Source: Catenuloplanes atrovinosus
GTDB lineage: Bacteria > Actinomycetota > Actinomycetes > Mycobacteriales > Micromonosporaceae
Assembly: GCF_031458235.1 (NCBI RefSeq)
Contig: NZ_JAVDYB010000001.1
Span: 6,328,501-6,392,500 of the forward strand
DNA: 64,000 nt
Direction: 5' to 3'
Below, in pieces: positions 24,847-33,500 of the stretch. The translations under genes and the position numbers were made by a program. Each line of letters opens with the position of its first letter. Within the stretch, counting starts at the first letter, position 1. Under the pieces are notes generated by a model that saw nothing but the letters and a program-made list of their open reading frames with translations, made no database searches and was not told the origin of the DNA.

Positions 24847-25737
24847 TCAGACCCTTGCCATGAACGGATAGATGACGAAGCCGAGCAGGATGAAGACGAG
24901 CAGCGCGCCGGGAATGTCCAGCCGGCTCGTGATCCCCTCGGCGCGGGCGAGCGACTCCGTCCGAATCTCGTCCCGGAGCGCGTCGGCACGGCTGCGCAGG
25001 GTGTCGTGCACCTGGGCGCCCTCGGTGCCGGAGGACTGCATGATCGCGCCGACGTCGCCGAGTTCGGGCACGCCGATGCGCTCGGAGAGTTCGCGCAGTT
25101 CCTCCCAAGGGGAGCGCATCTGCAACTGGGCGATGTGCAGCGCCTCCCGGATGCGCTCGAACACCCAGCCGTCGCAGATCTCGGCGGCCTGTTCGAGGGA
25201 CTGGACCGGCCCGTGCGCCGCGGAGATCTGCAACGCGACCAGGTCCAGGTACGTGCAGACCGCCCGGCTGAACTCGCCCCGCGCGCGCTCGGCCCGGGAC
25301 AGCACGTCGTGGTGGGCCACCCAGGCGGCCAGCGCCGCGAGCACCAGGCCGGCGAAGACCGGGACGACGAAGGGCAGCGGACGCCCGGCCAGCGCCAGCA
25401 GCGTGACCACCAGGACCGGCGTGATCAGGCCAACCAACGCGGACAGCAGGATGGAGAGCGCGTACTGCTCCGGGGTACGGCCGAGCAGGTCCAGCTCCCG
25501 CAGCGGCGGGCGGAGCCAGCGGGCGAAGCCGCCGAGCCACTCCAGGCCGCGCCGGCGGCGCACCTCCGCGATCGGCATCCGTCGCTGCTGGTGCAGCCGG
25601 CGCAGCGCCGGGGCCAGCGCGGGTGTGGCCGGCATCAGCTCGCGGACCGCGATGAACACGCCCGCGCCGACGGCCGCGCCGCCGCTGACCGCGATCGCGA
25701 GATCCGTGTTGAGGACGAGCCCGAACGGCGCGATCAC
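24847..25737 (-). CDS. tadC: Type II secretion F-domain inner-membrane protein (TadC)
   Basis: A 296-residue platform protein of the Tad system. It has an N-terminal helix (LAIAVSGGAAVGAGVFIAV), a paired helix region (ILLSALVGLITPVLVVTLLA; FVVPVFAGLVLAALAAWVAH), a cytoplasmic T2SSF domain (AVCTYLDLVALQISAAHGPV, GTEGAQVHDTLRSRADALRD) and a terminal helix (ALLVFILLGFVIYPFMARV). The GTG at 25737 overlaps the tadB stop (GTGA). Works with TadB and the CpaF ATPase. Confidence 0.9.
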   Translation of the reverse strand: MIAPFGLVLNTDLAIAVSGGAAVGAGVFIAVRELMPATPALAPALRRLHQQRRMPIAEVRRRRGLEWLGGFARWLRPPLRELDLLGRTPEQYALSILLSALVGLITPVLVVTLLALAGRPLPFVVPVFAGLVLAALAAWVAHHDVLSRAERARGEFSRAVCTYLDLVALQISAAHGPVQSLEQAAEICDGWVFERIREALHIAQLQMRSPWEELRELSERIGVPELGDVGAIMQSSGTEGAQVHDTLRSRADALRDEIRTESLARAEGITSRLDIPGALLVFILLGFVIYPFMARV

Positions 25738-26642
25738 CGGAACGCCTCCTCGGTCCGCGGCGGGTTCAGGAAGCGCGGCACCGGCGGCGGCATGCTCATC
25801 CCGCGCACCCAGGCCAGCAGCGCCACGAACCCGGTGCCGAGCGCGGCCATGATGAGCTGGCCGACCGGCGACGCGTACGGCCGCATGTACTGCGGGTTCA
25901 GCAGGCCCAGCACCAGCACGACCAGCGTGACCACGGTGAGGAACCGGACCGCGAACCGCGGCTGGGTGCGTTTCGCCTCCACCTCGCGGCGCGTGGCGAC
26001 GTCCGCGGCGGCACCGGCCGCGATCGAGGCCAGCACGTCGCTGAGCCGCTCGCCGCGGTCGGTGAGGTGCAGGATCAGCGCGGCGACCACCTGGTCCGCG
26101 ACCGGGTCGCCCATCTCGTCCGCGAACAGCAGCAGCGCGTCCGCCGGGTTCTCGCCGGCGCGCAGGCGCCCGGCGAGCGTGCGTACCTCGTCGCTGATCG
26201 TGTCCGGCGCGGTGGCGGCGGTGCTGACGATGGCCTGCTGCAGGCCCTGGCCGATGTTGGAGACGTCCTTGAGCCGTCGCGTCCACTCGCCCAGCGCCTC
26301 CACCCGCGCGATGCTGCGCTGCTCGGCCCGGCCCACGGTGAACAGCCAGGGCGCGCCCGGGATCGCGATGCCGACCAGCACGCCGATCACCGGCAGGCCG
26401 GTGAGCAGCCAGGCGAGCGCGGCGGCGGCGAACGCGAGGATGATGACCGCGTGGTGGCGGCGCCGGCCGGCCGCGCTCGGGTCGCTGCCGTTCCAGATCC
26501 GCCGCAGCCGGAGGGTCAGCCGGGAGTCCGGCCCCGACGGGCCGGGCCGGCCGAAGACCGCCACGGCGGCCAGGATCAGGCCGCCCACGATCGCTGCACC
26601 GCCCAGCGCCGCGATCAGCGAGATGCTCGCCGTCTGGTTCAT
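25734..26642 (-). CDS. tadB: Type II secretion F-domain inner-membrane protein (TadB)
   Basis: A 302-residue membrane protein with the T2SSF domain: EWTRRLKDVSNIGQGLQQAI, GENPADALLLFADEMGDPVA and GERLSDVLASIAAGAAADVA. Membrane segments flank it (LIAALGGAAIVGGLILAAVA; AVIILAFAAAALAWLLTGLP; FLTVVTLVVLVLGLLNPQYM; QLIMAALGTGFVALLAW). The ATG at 26642 overlaps the cpaF stop. TadB and TadC probably form the platform heteromer that passes pilin to the growing fibre. Confidence 0.9.
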   Translation of the reverse strand: MNQTASISLIAALGGAAIVGGLILAAVAVFGRPGPSGPDSRLTLRLRRIWNGSDPSAAGRRRHHAVIILAFAAAALAWLLTGLPVIGVLVGIAIPGAPWLFTVGRAEQRSIARVEALGEWTRRLKDVSNIGQGLQQAIVSTAATAPDTISDEVRTLAGRLRAGENPADALLLFADEMGDPVADQVVAALILHLTDRGERLSDVLASIAAGAAADVATRREVEAKRTQPRFAVRFLTVVTLVVLVLGLLNPQYMRPYASPVGQLIMAALGTGFVALLAWVRGMSMPPPVPRFLNPPRTEEAFR

Positions 26643-28195
26643 GCCGGCCTCAGCAGACTGACCCGGGGCCGGCGCCAGGCGCCGGTCTTCGCGTCGATAT
26701 AGCGGCTGAGCATGCGCGCGTCGTAGCCGACCCGCAGCAGTTGGTCCCGGACCCGCTCGGGCAGGTGCATCGGGATCGCGCGGCCGTCCCGCCCCGGCCC
26801 GAAGACCGTGGTGGTGGCGAGCCGGCCGCCCTCGCCCACGCCGATGACCTCCTCGACGTGCGAGACGAACCGGTGCTTGCGGCCGCCGATCGCGGTCTCG
26901 TCCTCGATCGTCACGTAGACGATCAGGTCGAGCGCGTTGCCGGCCATCCGGCGGGCCATCTCGACCGTCATCTCGCGGCCGTGGGAGAGCGCCAGCTCGA
27001 TGATGCGTTCCAGCACGCCGGTGGACGTACGCGCGTGGATCGTGCACATCGAGCCGCGGCTCGTGGTCATCGCCTGGAGCATCGGGACGATCTCCCGCGA
27101 CCGGACCTCGCCCACGATGATCCGCAGCACCCCCATCCGCAGCGAGAGCGGGATCAGATCCGCGATGGTGACCTCACCGGCGGGGCGGCCGTCCGGCCCG
27201 CGCTCGCCGTGCCCCTCGCGCGCCTCGAAGCTCATCACGGCCCGGTGGTAGCCGTTCTCGTCCCGGGCCGGCAGCAGCTCGCGGCTCTCCTCCAGCAGCA
27301 CGAACGGCTCGTCCGGCGCGATCTCCCGCATCAGGGCGCGGATGACCGTGGTCTTCCCGGCGCCGGCCAGCCCGGCGACCATGATGTTCAGCCCGGCGCG
27401 GATGGAGGCGCGGAGGAAGTCGCGCAGCAGCGGGTCGAGCATCTCGTCCAGGTCGCCCCGGCCGCCGGCGATGTCCTCCAACGTCACGTCGAGCGTGTTG
27501 TGACGCCGGATCACCGCGTACGGACGGCGGCTGACCAGGTAGACCGCGGCGAGCCGGCTGCCGTCCGGGAGTTGCAGGTCGAGCGTGGGCTTGGAGGTGG
27601 ACAGCGACCGCTCGGTGGCGCCGGCCCGGCGCGCCGCCGCCTGGATCGTCTCGATCATCTCCTCGTCGCTGTCCGCGATCGGCTCGCCCCAGTCGACGCC
27701 GCCACCGCGCCGGGTGATCCGCACCCGGTCGCAGCCGAGCACGTGCACCTCCTCGATGGACGGATCGTTGAGCAGCCGCTGGAGCCGCCCGAGGCCGACC
27801 ATCTCCGCGGTGACCAGGTCGAGCAGCAAGCGCTCCTCGGCCGCGGAGATCGGCGTGCCGGTGCGGCGCTGGGTGTCCGCGTACTCCGCGACGACCGCGA
27901 CCGCGACCCGGTCCCGCTCGCGCCGCTCCTGCTCGGGCGTGAGGTTCTGGCCGCGCTCGACGATCGTGATCCGCTCGCTCAGCCGCCGGCGCAGCTCCTT
28001 GACCACCGCGTAGTCGCGGCGCGGCACGCCGGCCGGCGCGGGCGGTGGCTCCGGCGGCGCCACGGTGGCACCGGCCGGCTGCGGCGTCAGGTGGAACGCC
28101 TGGGCCGGGAACGCCGGGGGCGCGCCGTTGGCCGGCGGGTGGCCGTTGGCGGGCGGCGCCGGGCGGGGGTCCTGGGACAGTGGCTCAAACCGCAC
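26639..28195 (-). CDS. cpaF: CpaF/TadA family secretion ATPase
   Basis: A 518-residue hexameric motor ATPase of the Tad system. After a Pro-rich N-terminus (1-60) comes the N-terminal domain (DYAVVKELRRRLSERITIVE, LVTAEMVGLGRLQRLLNDPS). The ATPase core has the Walker A GLAGAGKTT (about residue 280), Asp box region LLEESRELLP, Walker B MGVLRIIVGEVRSREIVPML and the His box TTSRGSMCTIHARTSTGVLE. GTG 28195 has GGAGGAG 8 bp upstream and overlaps the preceding gene by 11 bp; the longer open frame lacks any plausible protein sequence. Confidence 0.95.
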   Translation of the reverse strand: MRFEPLSQDPRPAPPANGHPPANGAPPAFPAQAFHLTPQPAGATVAPPEPPPAPAGVPRRDYAVVKELRRRLSERITIVERGQNLTPEQERRERDRVAVAVVAEYADTQRRTGTPISAAEERLLLDLVTAEMVGLGRLQRLLNDPSIEEVHVLGCDRVRITRRGGGVDWGEPIADSDEEMIETIQAAARRAGATERSLSTSKPTLDLQLPDGSRLAAVYLVSRRPYAVIRRHNTLDVTLEDIAGGRGDLDEMLDPLLRDFLRASIRAGLNIMVAGLAGAGKTTVIRALMREIAPDEPFVLLEESRELLPARDENGYHRAVMSFEAREGHGERGPDGRPAGEVTIADLIPLSLRMGVLRIIVGEVRSREIVPMLQAMTTSRGSMCTIHARTSTGVLERIIELALSHGREMTVEMARRMAGNALDLIVYVTIEDETAIGGRKHRFVSHVEEVIGVGEGGRLATTTVFGPGRDGRAIPMHLPERVRDQLLRVGYDARMLSRYIDAKTGAWRRPRVSLLRPA

Positions 28196-29456
28196 GCGGC
28201 AGCTCCTCCGTGATCGGCCCGTCCGGGGCGGGCGACTGCCCGTTCCGGACGGATTGAGCCGGCGGCGGTGCTGGCTGGGTCTGGTGCGGAACGTGTGGGG
28301 CCCGCCATGAGACGGGCGGGTTCTCCTGGGTCGGCGGCGCGGGCTGCTGCCGGGCGGGCGCGCCCTGCTGCGCGTCCCGAGGCGTCTGTGACTCCCGCGC
28401 CGCCTGACGCGGCGGCACCGACGGCTGCTGCGGCGCCGCCGGAGACTCCGCGGCCGGCTGAGACGGCCCTGCGACCTGCTCGGCGGCGGAGGCCTGCTGC
28501 GGTACCGGCGGGGGCGCCGCCGGCCACGCGTGCTGCGGCGGCGCACCGTGCTGAGGCTGTGCGGTGTGCTGAGGCTGGGCCGTGTGCTGCAGCGGTCCGG
28601 CCGGCGCGGCGTGCTGCGGTGCCGGGTGCGCGTGCTGCGGCGCGGACGTCTGCTGTGGGACGGGTGGCATCGGCGGCGCGGTCGTGTTCCACGTGGCCCG
28701 CGCTCGGCGCCGGTCCACCATGGACCGGATCGGCACCTCCAGCGCCGCCGCCGCGCGCATCAGCGGTCGCCGCCCGCGGACCGTACCCCCGTAGCTGAGC
28801 ACCTGGGCGGTCTGCCGGTCGATCGGCAGGTGCGCCGCGACCGGCACGCCGAGCGCGCGGCTGATCTCGCCCTTGCCGTGCCCGCCGCCGACCACCACGA
28901 GCCGCACCGTGCCCGGCGGTACGCCGTTGTCGCGCAGGTCGCGGCCGATCGCCTCGAGCGTGGCCGCCGCGTTCGACAGGTCCGGCAGCCGGGCGGACGT
29001 GACCACCAGCACCGCGGACGCCGCGCGCAGGATCGGCCACGGCGGGTTCGCCACGTGCAGCCGGCCGCAGTCGGCCAGCACGTCGAAGCCGGGGTTCTCG
29101 TGCTCCAGCCGGGTGAAGAAGTCCGCGAACCGGCCCCAGAGCGGCGTCAGGCTGCCGGCCTGTGCCGGGTTCGCCAGGCCGGGCAGCAGCAGCCGCTGCC
29201 GCTTCGGCGCGTCCAGGTCCACGAGCTGGCCCCAGAAGTCCTGCTCCAGGCGGCCGTCCCGCAGCTCGGAGACGGCCAGCTCGCCGATGCCACGCGGCCC
29301 CTCCAGCGCGCCGCCCAGGTATCCCGCCATGAGTGAGCCGCCGGCCGGGTCGCACTCGGCCAGCACGACCCGGCTGTGCCAGGAGAGCGTGCAGGCCAGG
29401 GCCGTGGTGGTCACGCCGGGCGAGCCCTTCGGCGAGACGAACGCGATGATCGCCAC
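28185..29456 (-). CDS. MinD/CpaE-like ATPase with Gln/Pro-rich tail
   Basis: A 423-residue protein. The first 250 residues are a MinD/ParA-like fold starting MAIIAFVSPKGSPGVTTTAL; the P-loop KGSPGVTT keeps the deviant first Lys but has Val-Thr where the usual Gly-Lys occurs, so the main lysine is absent. Later parts are DVLADCGRLHVANPPWPILR and VLVVTSARLPDLSNAAATLE. The rest (about 260-423) is a low-complexity Gln/Pro/Ala tail. In Tad loci CpaE positions the machine. Nucleotide binding may be altered. The gene is 2 bp after the SAF-domain gene and overlaps cpaF. Confidence 0.83.
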   Translation of the reverse strand: MAIIAFVSPKGSPGVTTTALACTLSWHSRVVLAECDPAGGSLMAGYLGGALEGPRGIGELAVSELRDGRLEQDFWGQLVDLDAPKRQRLLLPGLANPAQAGSLTPLWGRFADFFTRLEHENPGFDVLADCGRLHVANPPWPILRAASAVLVVTSARLPDLSNAAATLEAIGRDLRDNGVPPGTVRLVVVGGGHGKGEISRALGVPVAAHLPIDRQTAQVLSYGGTVRGRRPLMRAAAALEVPIRSMVDRRRARATWNTTAPPMPPVPQQTSAPQHAHPAPQHAAPAGPLQHTAQPQHTAQPQHGAPPQHAWPAAPPPVPQQASAAEQVAGPSQPAAESPAAPQQPSVPPRQAARESQTPRDAQQGAPARQQPAPPTQENPPVSWRAPHVPHQTQPAPPPAQSVRNGQSPAPDGPITEELPRAV

Positions 29457-29458
29457 GA

Positions 29459-30133
29459 TCAGGATCCGCTCTGCAGCACGACCGAGATGCGTCGCTGCGC
29501 GTGCAGCAGCACCACGGCGGCGGCGTCCTTCTCGGCGACGGAGACGTAGACGACGGTCATGTCGCTGGGCACCGCGGACTCCTGCTGCGGCGTGACGGTG
29601 TCGACCACCACGCCCTGGAACCGGGTGGCCTCGGACGGCGCGGCGTCCTGCCGCGCCGGCGCGCCGACCAGGAGCACCTTGTCGCCGGGCCGCAGCGCGC
29701 GGGCCGGGATCTCCTGCGGTGACAGGCCGAGCGCGACCTGCTGCTGACCGGCGCCGAGCAGCTGCTTGTCGGTGATCTGGTCGGGGGTGAGCAGGCTGCC
29801 GGCCGACAGCGCCACCGCGGCCCGCTTGCCGACCACCTTGTCCGCGTCCGAGGCCGCGATCGGGGTGAGGCCCTGACCGCCGCCGAGCTGCACGATCATC
29901 AGGTCCTCGGGCACGATCTGGGCGCCGACCGACACCGGGCGCGCGACCGCGATGTACTGGCCGGTCGCGCGCACCGAGTTCACCGCGTACGCCGCGGCGA
30001 GACCGCCCAGCGCCACGAGCAGCAGAGCGAGACCGAGCAGCCCCGGCCGGGTACGACGCTGGCGCACCACCTTGGGCGGGGCGACCGGGGCATCGGCCGG
30101 TCCGGGAGCGGGACGCGTCTGCGCCACGGTCAT
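29459..30133 (-). CDS. SAF domain protein (CpaB/RcpC-like)
   Basis: A 224-residue protein with one membrane helix (GLLGLALLLVALGGLAAAYA, about residues 31-50), then a SAF domain (AVARPVSVGAQIVPEDLMIV, VVGKRAAVALSAGSLLTPDQ) and a C-terminal part resembling the CpaB region (GDKVLLVGAPARQDA, VPSDMTVVYVSVAEKDAAAV). CpaB/RcpC proteins belong to Tad pilus assembly and link to the wall or outer layer. ATG 30133 overlaps the stop of the upstream gene. The order SAF-CpaE-CpaF-TadB-TadC is the usual Tad order. Confidence 0.87.
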   Translation of the reverse strand: MTVAQTRPAPGPADAPVAPPKVVRQRRTRPGLLGLALLLVALGGLAAAYAVNSVRATGQYIAVARPVSVGAQIVPEDLMIVQLGGGQGLTPIAASDADKVVGKRAAVALSAGSLLTPDQITDKQLLGAGQQQVALGLSPQEIPARALRPGDKVLLVGAPARQDAAPSEATRFQGVVVDTVTPQQESAVPSDMTVVYVSVAEKDAAAVVLLHAQRRISVVLQSGS

Positions 30134-31074
30134 CGGTTCACCACCTGAAGCTCGTTGACGACGTAGGCCGTCGTGCTGTACTCGGTCGTCACGCCGGGCA
30201 GCACGCCCGACCCGCTGGTCGTGGTGGTCCAGGCGAGGTCCCACGACGTGCGCACGCGGACCTGGTAGGGGGCGCCGCCCGGGTTCGTGTTGCTGGCGCG
30301 CTGGTAGCCGGGCAGGCTGCTGCCGGCCATCGGGTATCCGCAGGACGGCGAACGGCCGGTGCCCTTGTCCGTGCTCCACGCCTCGCCGCGACCGGTGCAG
30401 ACCACCGTCCCGACTCCGTCGCCCATGTCCCACTCGGCCCGCACCGGCGTCGCGGTGACGGTGACGGTGAGCCCGGCGACGGACTCGGTCCTGCTGATCG
30501 GCGCGTCCGGCCACGCGGTGTCCTGGCGGATGCGCATCCAGACCGGCAGGCCGAGCACGCCCGCGCCGGCGGGTGACAATTCGGCTTCGGGAACGGGGAT
30601 CACGATGCGGGTGGCGATGTCCGCAGCGACCGCGGCCGGGTCCGGCACGAACACGTCCGGCGGGGCATCGAGGTCCTCCTCCGACTGGGCGCCGGGATTG
30701 TCCAGGCAGGACTTGAGGTAGCGCGTCTTGCCCTCCGGCACGCCCGCCGGCTGCGGCTCGGCCATCCGGTAGTAGCAGCCGTCGTTGCCGTTGAAGTAGC
30801 CGGCGCCCTCGACGTAGCAGTCGACCTCCTGGCCGCGCCAGGAACAGGTGCCCGTTCCGCCGCCGCCTCCGCCGCCGGGGTTGTTGCCGTTGCCGTCGCC
30901 CGGGATGGTGGTCTCGTCGCCGATGCTGCACTCGGTGGAGTCCGGGGTGTTGTGGCACTCCGGCGGCGCCGCGTAGACATCCGGGCCGCGGACCAGCATG
31001 AGGCCGGTCGTGGCGAGCACCCCGGCGAGCAGCGTGGCGAGCGCGAGGCGCACGCGCGTCCGGCGGGTCAGCAC
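30130..31074 (-). CDS. Secreted protein of unknown function in the Tad operon
   Basis: A 314-residue protein with a signal peptide (RVRLALATLLAGVLATTGLM, cleaved near VYAAPPE). The N-terminal mature part is rich in cysteines (CHNTPDSTEC; CSWRGQEVDCYVEGAGYF; CYYRMAEP; CLDNPG) separated by a poly-Gly stretch, suggesting disulfide-bonded structure. The second half is beta-rich (TESVAGLTVTVTATPVRAEW, RVRTSWDLAWTTTTSGSG). I do not recognise the family. It overlaps the upstream lipoprotein by 7 bp and the SAF gene by ATGA, so it is part of the operon and may be a surface subunit. Confidence 0.8.
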   Translation of the reverse strand: MLTRRTRVRLALATLLAGVLATTGLMLVRGPDVYAAPPECHNTPDSTECSIGDETTIPGDGNGNNPGGGGGGGTGTCSWRGQEVDCYVEGAGYFNGNDGCYYRMAEPQPAGVPEGKTRYLKSCLDNPGAQSEEDLDAPPDVFVPDPAAVAADIATRIVIPVPEAELSPAGAGVLGLPVWMRIRQDTAWPDAPISRTESVAGLTVTVTATPVRAEWDMGDGVGTVVCTGRGEAWSTDKGTGRSPSCGYPMAGSSLPGYQRASNTNPGGAPYQVRVRTSWDLAWTTTTSGSGVLPGVTTEYSTTAYVVNELQVVNR

Positions 31075-31646
31075 GGCTGGTCCTCGTGTGAGAGCCCGTC
31101 GCTGACCAGCCAGCTGGCCTGCACCGGGTAGTACGTCACGGTGGCGGTGGCGACGTAGCGGACCTTCCGCTTGCCGGGGACCGCGGATCGCGTCGTTTCG
31201 TAGACCATTTCGTAATCCGTCCCGTCGACACAGTCCTGGATCTGAACCGTCTTGGGCGTGCTTTCTAGATCAACAAGGGTGACCGTCGGATTTATGATCA
31301 GCCGCCCCTGCCGGATCGCGCCCTCCTGCCTGAGGTCGCTGATTCCGGCCTGCACCCGCGCCAATAGTGGATCAGCGAGGAATTCCCGGAGGCCGTCGTA
31401 TTGCGGATCCGGGATCGCCGATGCCTTTTGCGCGGCATCCATATAGCCCTGGTACGCGGCGAGCGCTGCGTCGGCCGCCTTGGAGCGCTCGGTGTCCCCG
31501 GTCGGGGCGGCGGACGGGGTGGCGTCGAGCGAGACCGGCGTGGGGCCCTCCAGGCCGCTTCCGCAGGCGCTCACGGCGACCGCCATCGCAAGGGTGGCAA
31601 GGATCGCGGGGACCCTTCTCGTGGTGTGCGGCTGCACCCGGTGCAT
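31068..31646 (-). CDS. Lipoprotein, first gene of the Tad operon
   Basis: A 192-residue lipoprotein: basic start MHRVQPHTTRRVPAILATLA, then the lipobox VSAC. The mature domain (about 60-190) has ADAALAAYQGYMDAAQKASA and a late VQIQDCVDGTDYEMVYETTR/YYPVQASWLVSD, an NTF2-like or SnoaL-like fold seen in other actinobacterial lipoproteins. GGAGG is 10 bp before the ATG. It is the first gene after a long 5' gap and overlaps the next gene by 7 bp. It may anchor the Tad complex at the outer face of the membrane; this is inference. Confidence 0.8.
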   Translation of the reverse strand: MHRVQPHTTRRVPAILATLAMAVAVSACGSGLEGPTPVSLDATPSAAPTGDTERSKAADAALAAYQGYMDAAQKASAIPDPQYDGLREFLADPLLARVQAGISDLRQEGAIRQGRLIINPTVTLVDLESTPKTVQIQDCVDGTDYEMVYETTRSAVPGKRKVRYVATATVTYYPVQASWLVSDGLSHEDQPC

Positions 31647-32388
31647 CGATGAAGGACCTCCTTCCGCACATCGCAGGCGCCGATGGACGGACGTGCTCAG
31701 GCGGCGCCCGTTTTGCGCAGGGCGCGCGTTTTCTTACGTGATCCCGATATGCGATTGAGTCGCGCTGCGCTCCCGTTCCCGCGCGGCCCTCCCCAGGGGC
31801 CGTCGCACTCCGCGCCCCGGTCGCCGGGACGGTTCGCCGGCGGTGTTGCGCCGACAAATGGGGAGCATAGGCTCAGCGACGCCGATAGAACAGAGGCAAT
31901 CCAAGTCCGTACTAAGAGTGACGATCTCCAGCTCACGGCCCCGATCTTGCGCTCTCAGTGCCGTCAATGTTCCCGACATCTCGCGCCCGGCCGCCCGTCA
32001 TCCGCCCCGGACCGCGCCGCGACGAGCGGGATTCCCGGTCGGAGCGTGTAAACGCAGCGGGCGACACGCCGACGCGGATGCGGCCGACCGGGACGCGATG
32101 GTGGTAATCGATCCCCGCCCGCGCGGCCCTCGATCGTGGAATCGGCCGGCACACCGGCCACATCGAGCACTTCCGCAACATGAAAAATACTCTGCGTAGT
32201 TAAGGCCCCGCACTCACTCCGTACCCCTTATGGGGGTTTTAACCCTTTACTGCCTCAAGTTTCGCTTAAGTGCGGCGCGGCCGCCTTTCCCGTATCGGAC
32301 AAGATCGGCATCATGGCAGCCGATCGACCCGAGGCTCGCCACACGCGTCGAGCGGGGCCGGCTGCCACCGGCTCCGCTCCGCGGCGCC
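31647..32388. other. 742-bp intergenic region upstream of the Tad operon
   Basis: The longest gene-free stretch in the window. It is less GC-rich than its surroundings, and I find no protein with a plausible start and codon bias, nor a tRNA. Near 32221-32245 there is CCCC-TTAT-GGGG followed by TTTT, and the palindrome GGGTTTTAACCC (32234-32245). It must contain the Tad operon promoter, and it also receives the end of the convergent-looking ligase-like gene. A small RNA is possible but not shown. Confidence 0.4.
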
Positions 32389-33429
32389 TCAGACCGACAC
32401 TCGCAGCCAGGAGCCGGGCCGGTAAGGGGCGTCGAGCCGTTTGGCGATGACCGCCGGCAGCCCGTGCGCGCGCGCCGCGTCGATCGCGTAGCCACCGCCG
32501 CCGGAGAAGTACGGCGGCGTCTGCCACGACTCCCCCGACACGTCCAGGTCGGCCAGCAGCGAGCGCCGGTCCGCGTAGCCGAGCTCCTCGGTCGACCGGC
32601 CCTCCAACCACAACAGATCGAAGACCAGCAGCTGTACGGGGATCCGCCCGGCCCGCCGCCGCCCGCCGCCCTCGATCCGCGAGCGCAGCGCGGCACGGCT
32701 CACGTGCCCCTCCCGGTCGAACGCGACCACCACGCCGTCCAGCACGCACTCGATCGGCGCCAGCGCCTCGGCCAGCCCGCGCAGCTCGCCGAACGCGCCG
32801 GTCAGCTCGTGGCCGTCCACGTCCAGCAGCCGCACCCGGCCACCGTCCACACAGGCGATCGCGCGGGCGCCGTCCCACTCCATCTCATACGCCCAGTCCC
32901 CGTCCCCGGCCGGCAGCCGCGCGGCCGGGATCGGGCGGACCGGCAGCACCTGCTCCGGCATCGGCGTCCAGCCCGGCTCCGGCGGGTCCATCCGGTGGAT
33001 CATCCAGTCCCGGTCCCGGGTGTGGAACAGCGCGTACCGCCCGGACACCCGGTCGCCGCGGAGCACCACGATCACCTCGTCGTCGCTCCACTTCTCCACC
33101 TCGTACCGGCCGCGGTCGAAGATGGTCATGGTGCCGCCGCCGTACTCGCCGCGCGGGATCTCGCCGGAGAACCCGGCGTACTCCATCGGATGGTCCTCGG
33201 TGTGCACCGCGAGATGGTTGCGCCGGGGGTCGCGCGGCAACCCGCGCGGCACCGCCCAGCAGACCAGCACGCCGTCCCGCTCCAGCCGCAGGTCCCAGTG
33301 CAGCCGGCGGGCGTGGTGCTGGTGGACCACGAACGCGTCGCCGGTGCCGAGCCTGATCCGCTCCGGAATGGGTTCCGGGGTACGCCGCGCATCGCGCTTG
33401 CCACGATAAGCGTCCAGTCGGTCACCCAT
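32389..33429 (-). CDS. LigD-type phosphoesterase domain with degenerate ATP-dependent ligase domain
   Basis: A 346-residue protein. Residues 20-150 match the LigD 3'-phosphoesterase domain (FVVHQHHARRLHWDLRLERD, GVLVCWAVPRGLP, PMEYAGFSGEIPRGEYGGG), which trims 3' ends in NHEJ. Residues 175-346 resemble a ligase adenylation domain, but motif I reads EWDGAR where KxDGxR is expected (Glu codon 32878-32880), motif III reads LDGVVV instead of LDGE, and motif V PAVIAKRLD instead of EGVV. The OB-fold is missing. It therefore probably trims DNA ends but does not ligate. ATG 33429 is chosen over an ATG 11 codons upstream; neither has a clear ribosome-binding site. No Ku or polymerase gene is nearby. 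Confidence 0.85.
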   Translation of the reverse strand: MGDRLDAYRGKRDARRTPEPIPERIRLGTGDAFVVHQHHARRLHWDLRLERDGVLVCWAVPRGLPRDPRRNHLAVHTEDHPMEYAGFSGEIPRGEYGGGTMTIFDRGRYEVEKWSDDEVIVVLRGDRVSGRYALFHTRDRDWMIHRMDPPEPGWTPMPEQVLPVRPIPAARLPAGDGDWAYEMEWDGARAIACVDGGRVRLLDVDGHELTGAFGELRGLAEALAPIECVLDGVVVAFDREGHVSRAALRSRIEGGGRRRAGRIPVQLLVFDLLWLEGRSTEELGYADRRSLLADLDVSGESWQTPPYFSGGGGYAIDAARAHGLPAVIAKRLDAPYRPGSWLRVSV

Positions 33430-33500
33430 AGCCACATTGTGCGGCGGATTAGCGCGAAACATCCGCTGATGAACGTGAATGAAACGGTCTCGTTACGGCG

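Noticed and set aside
31697-32213. Several small open frames (60-120 codons) in the gap before the Tad operon
   Set aside because: None has a ribosome-binding site with typical codon use, and overlapping frames occur on both strands.
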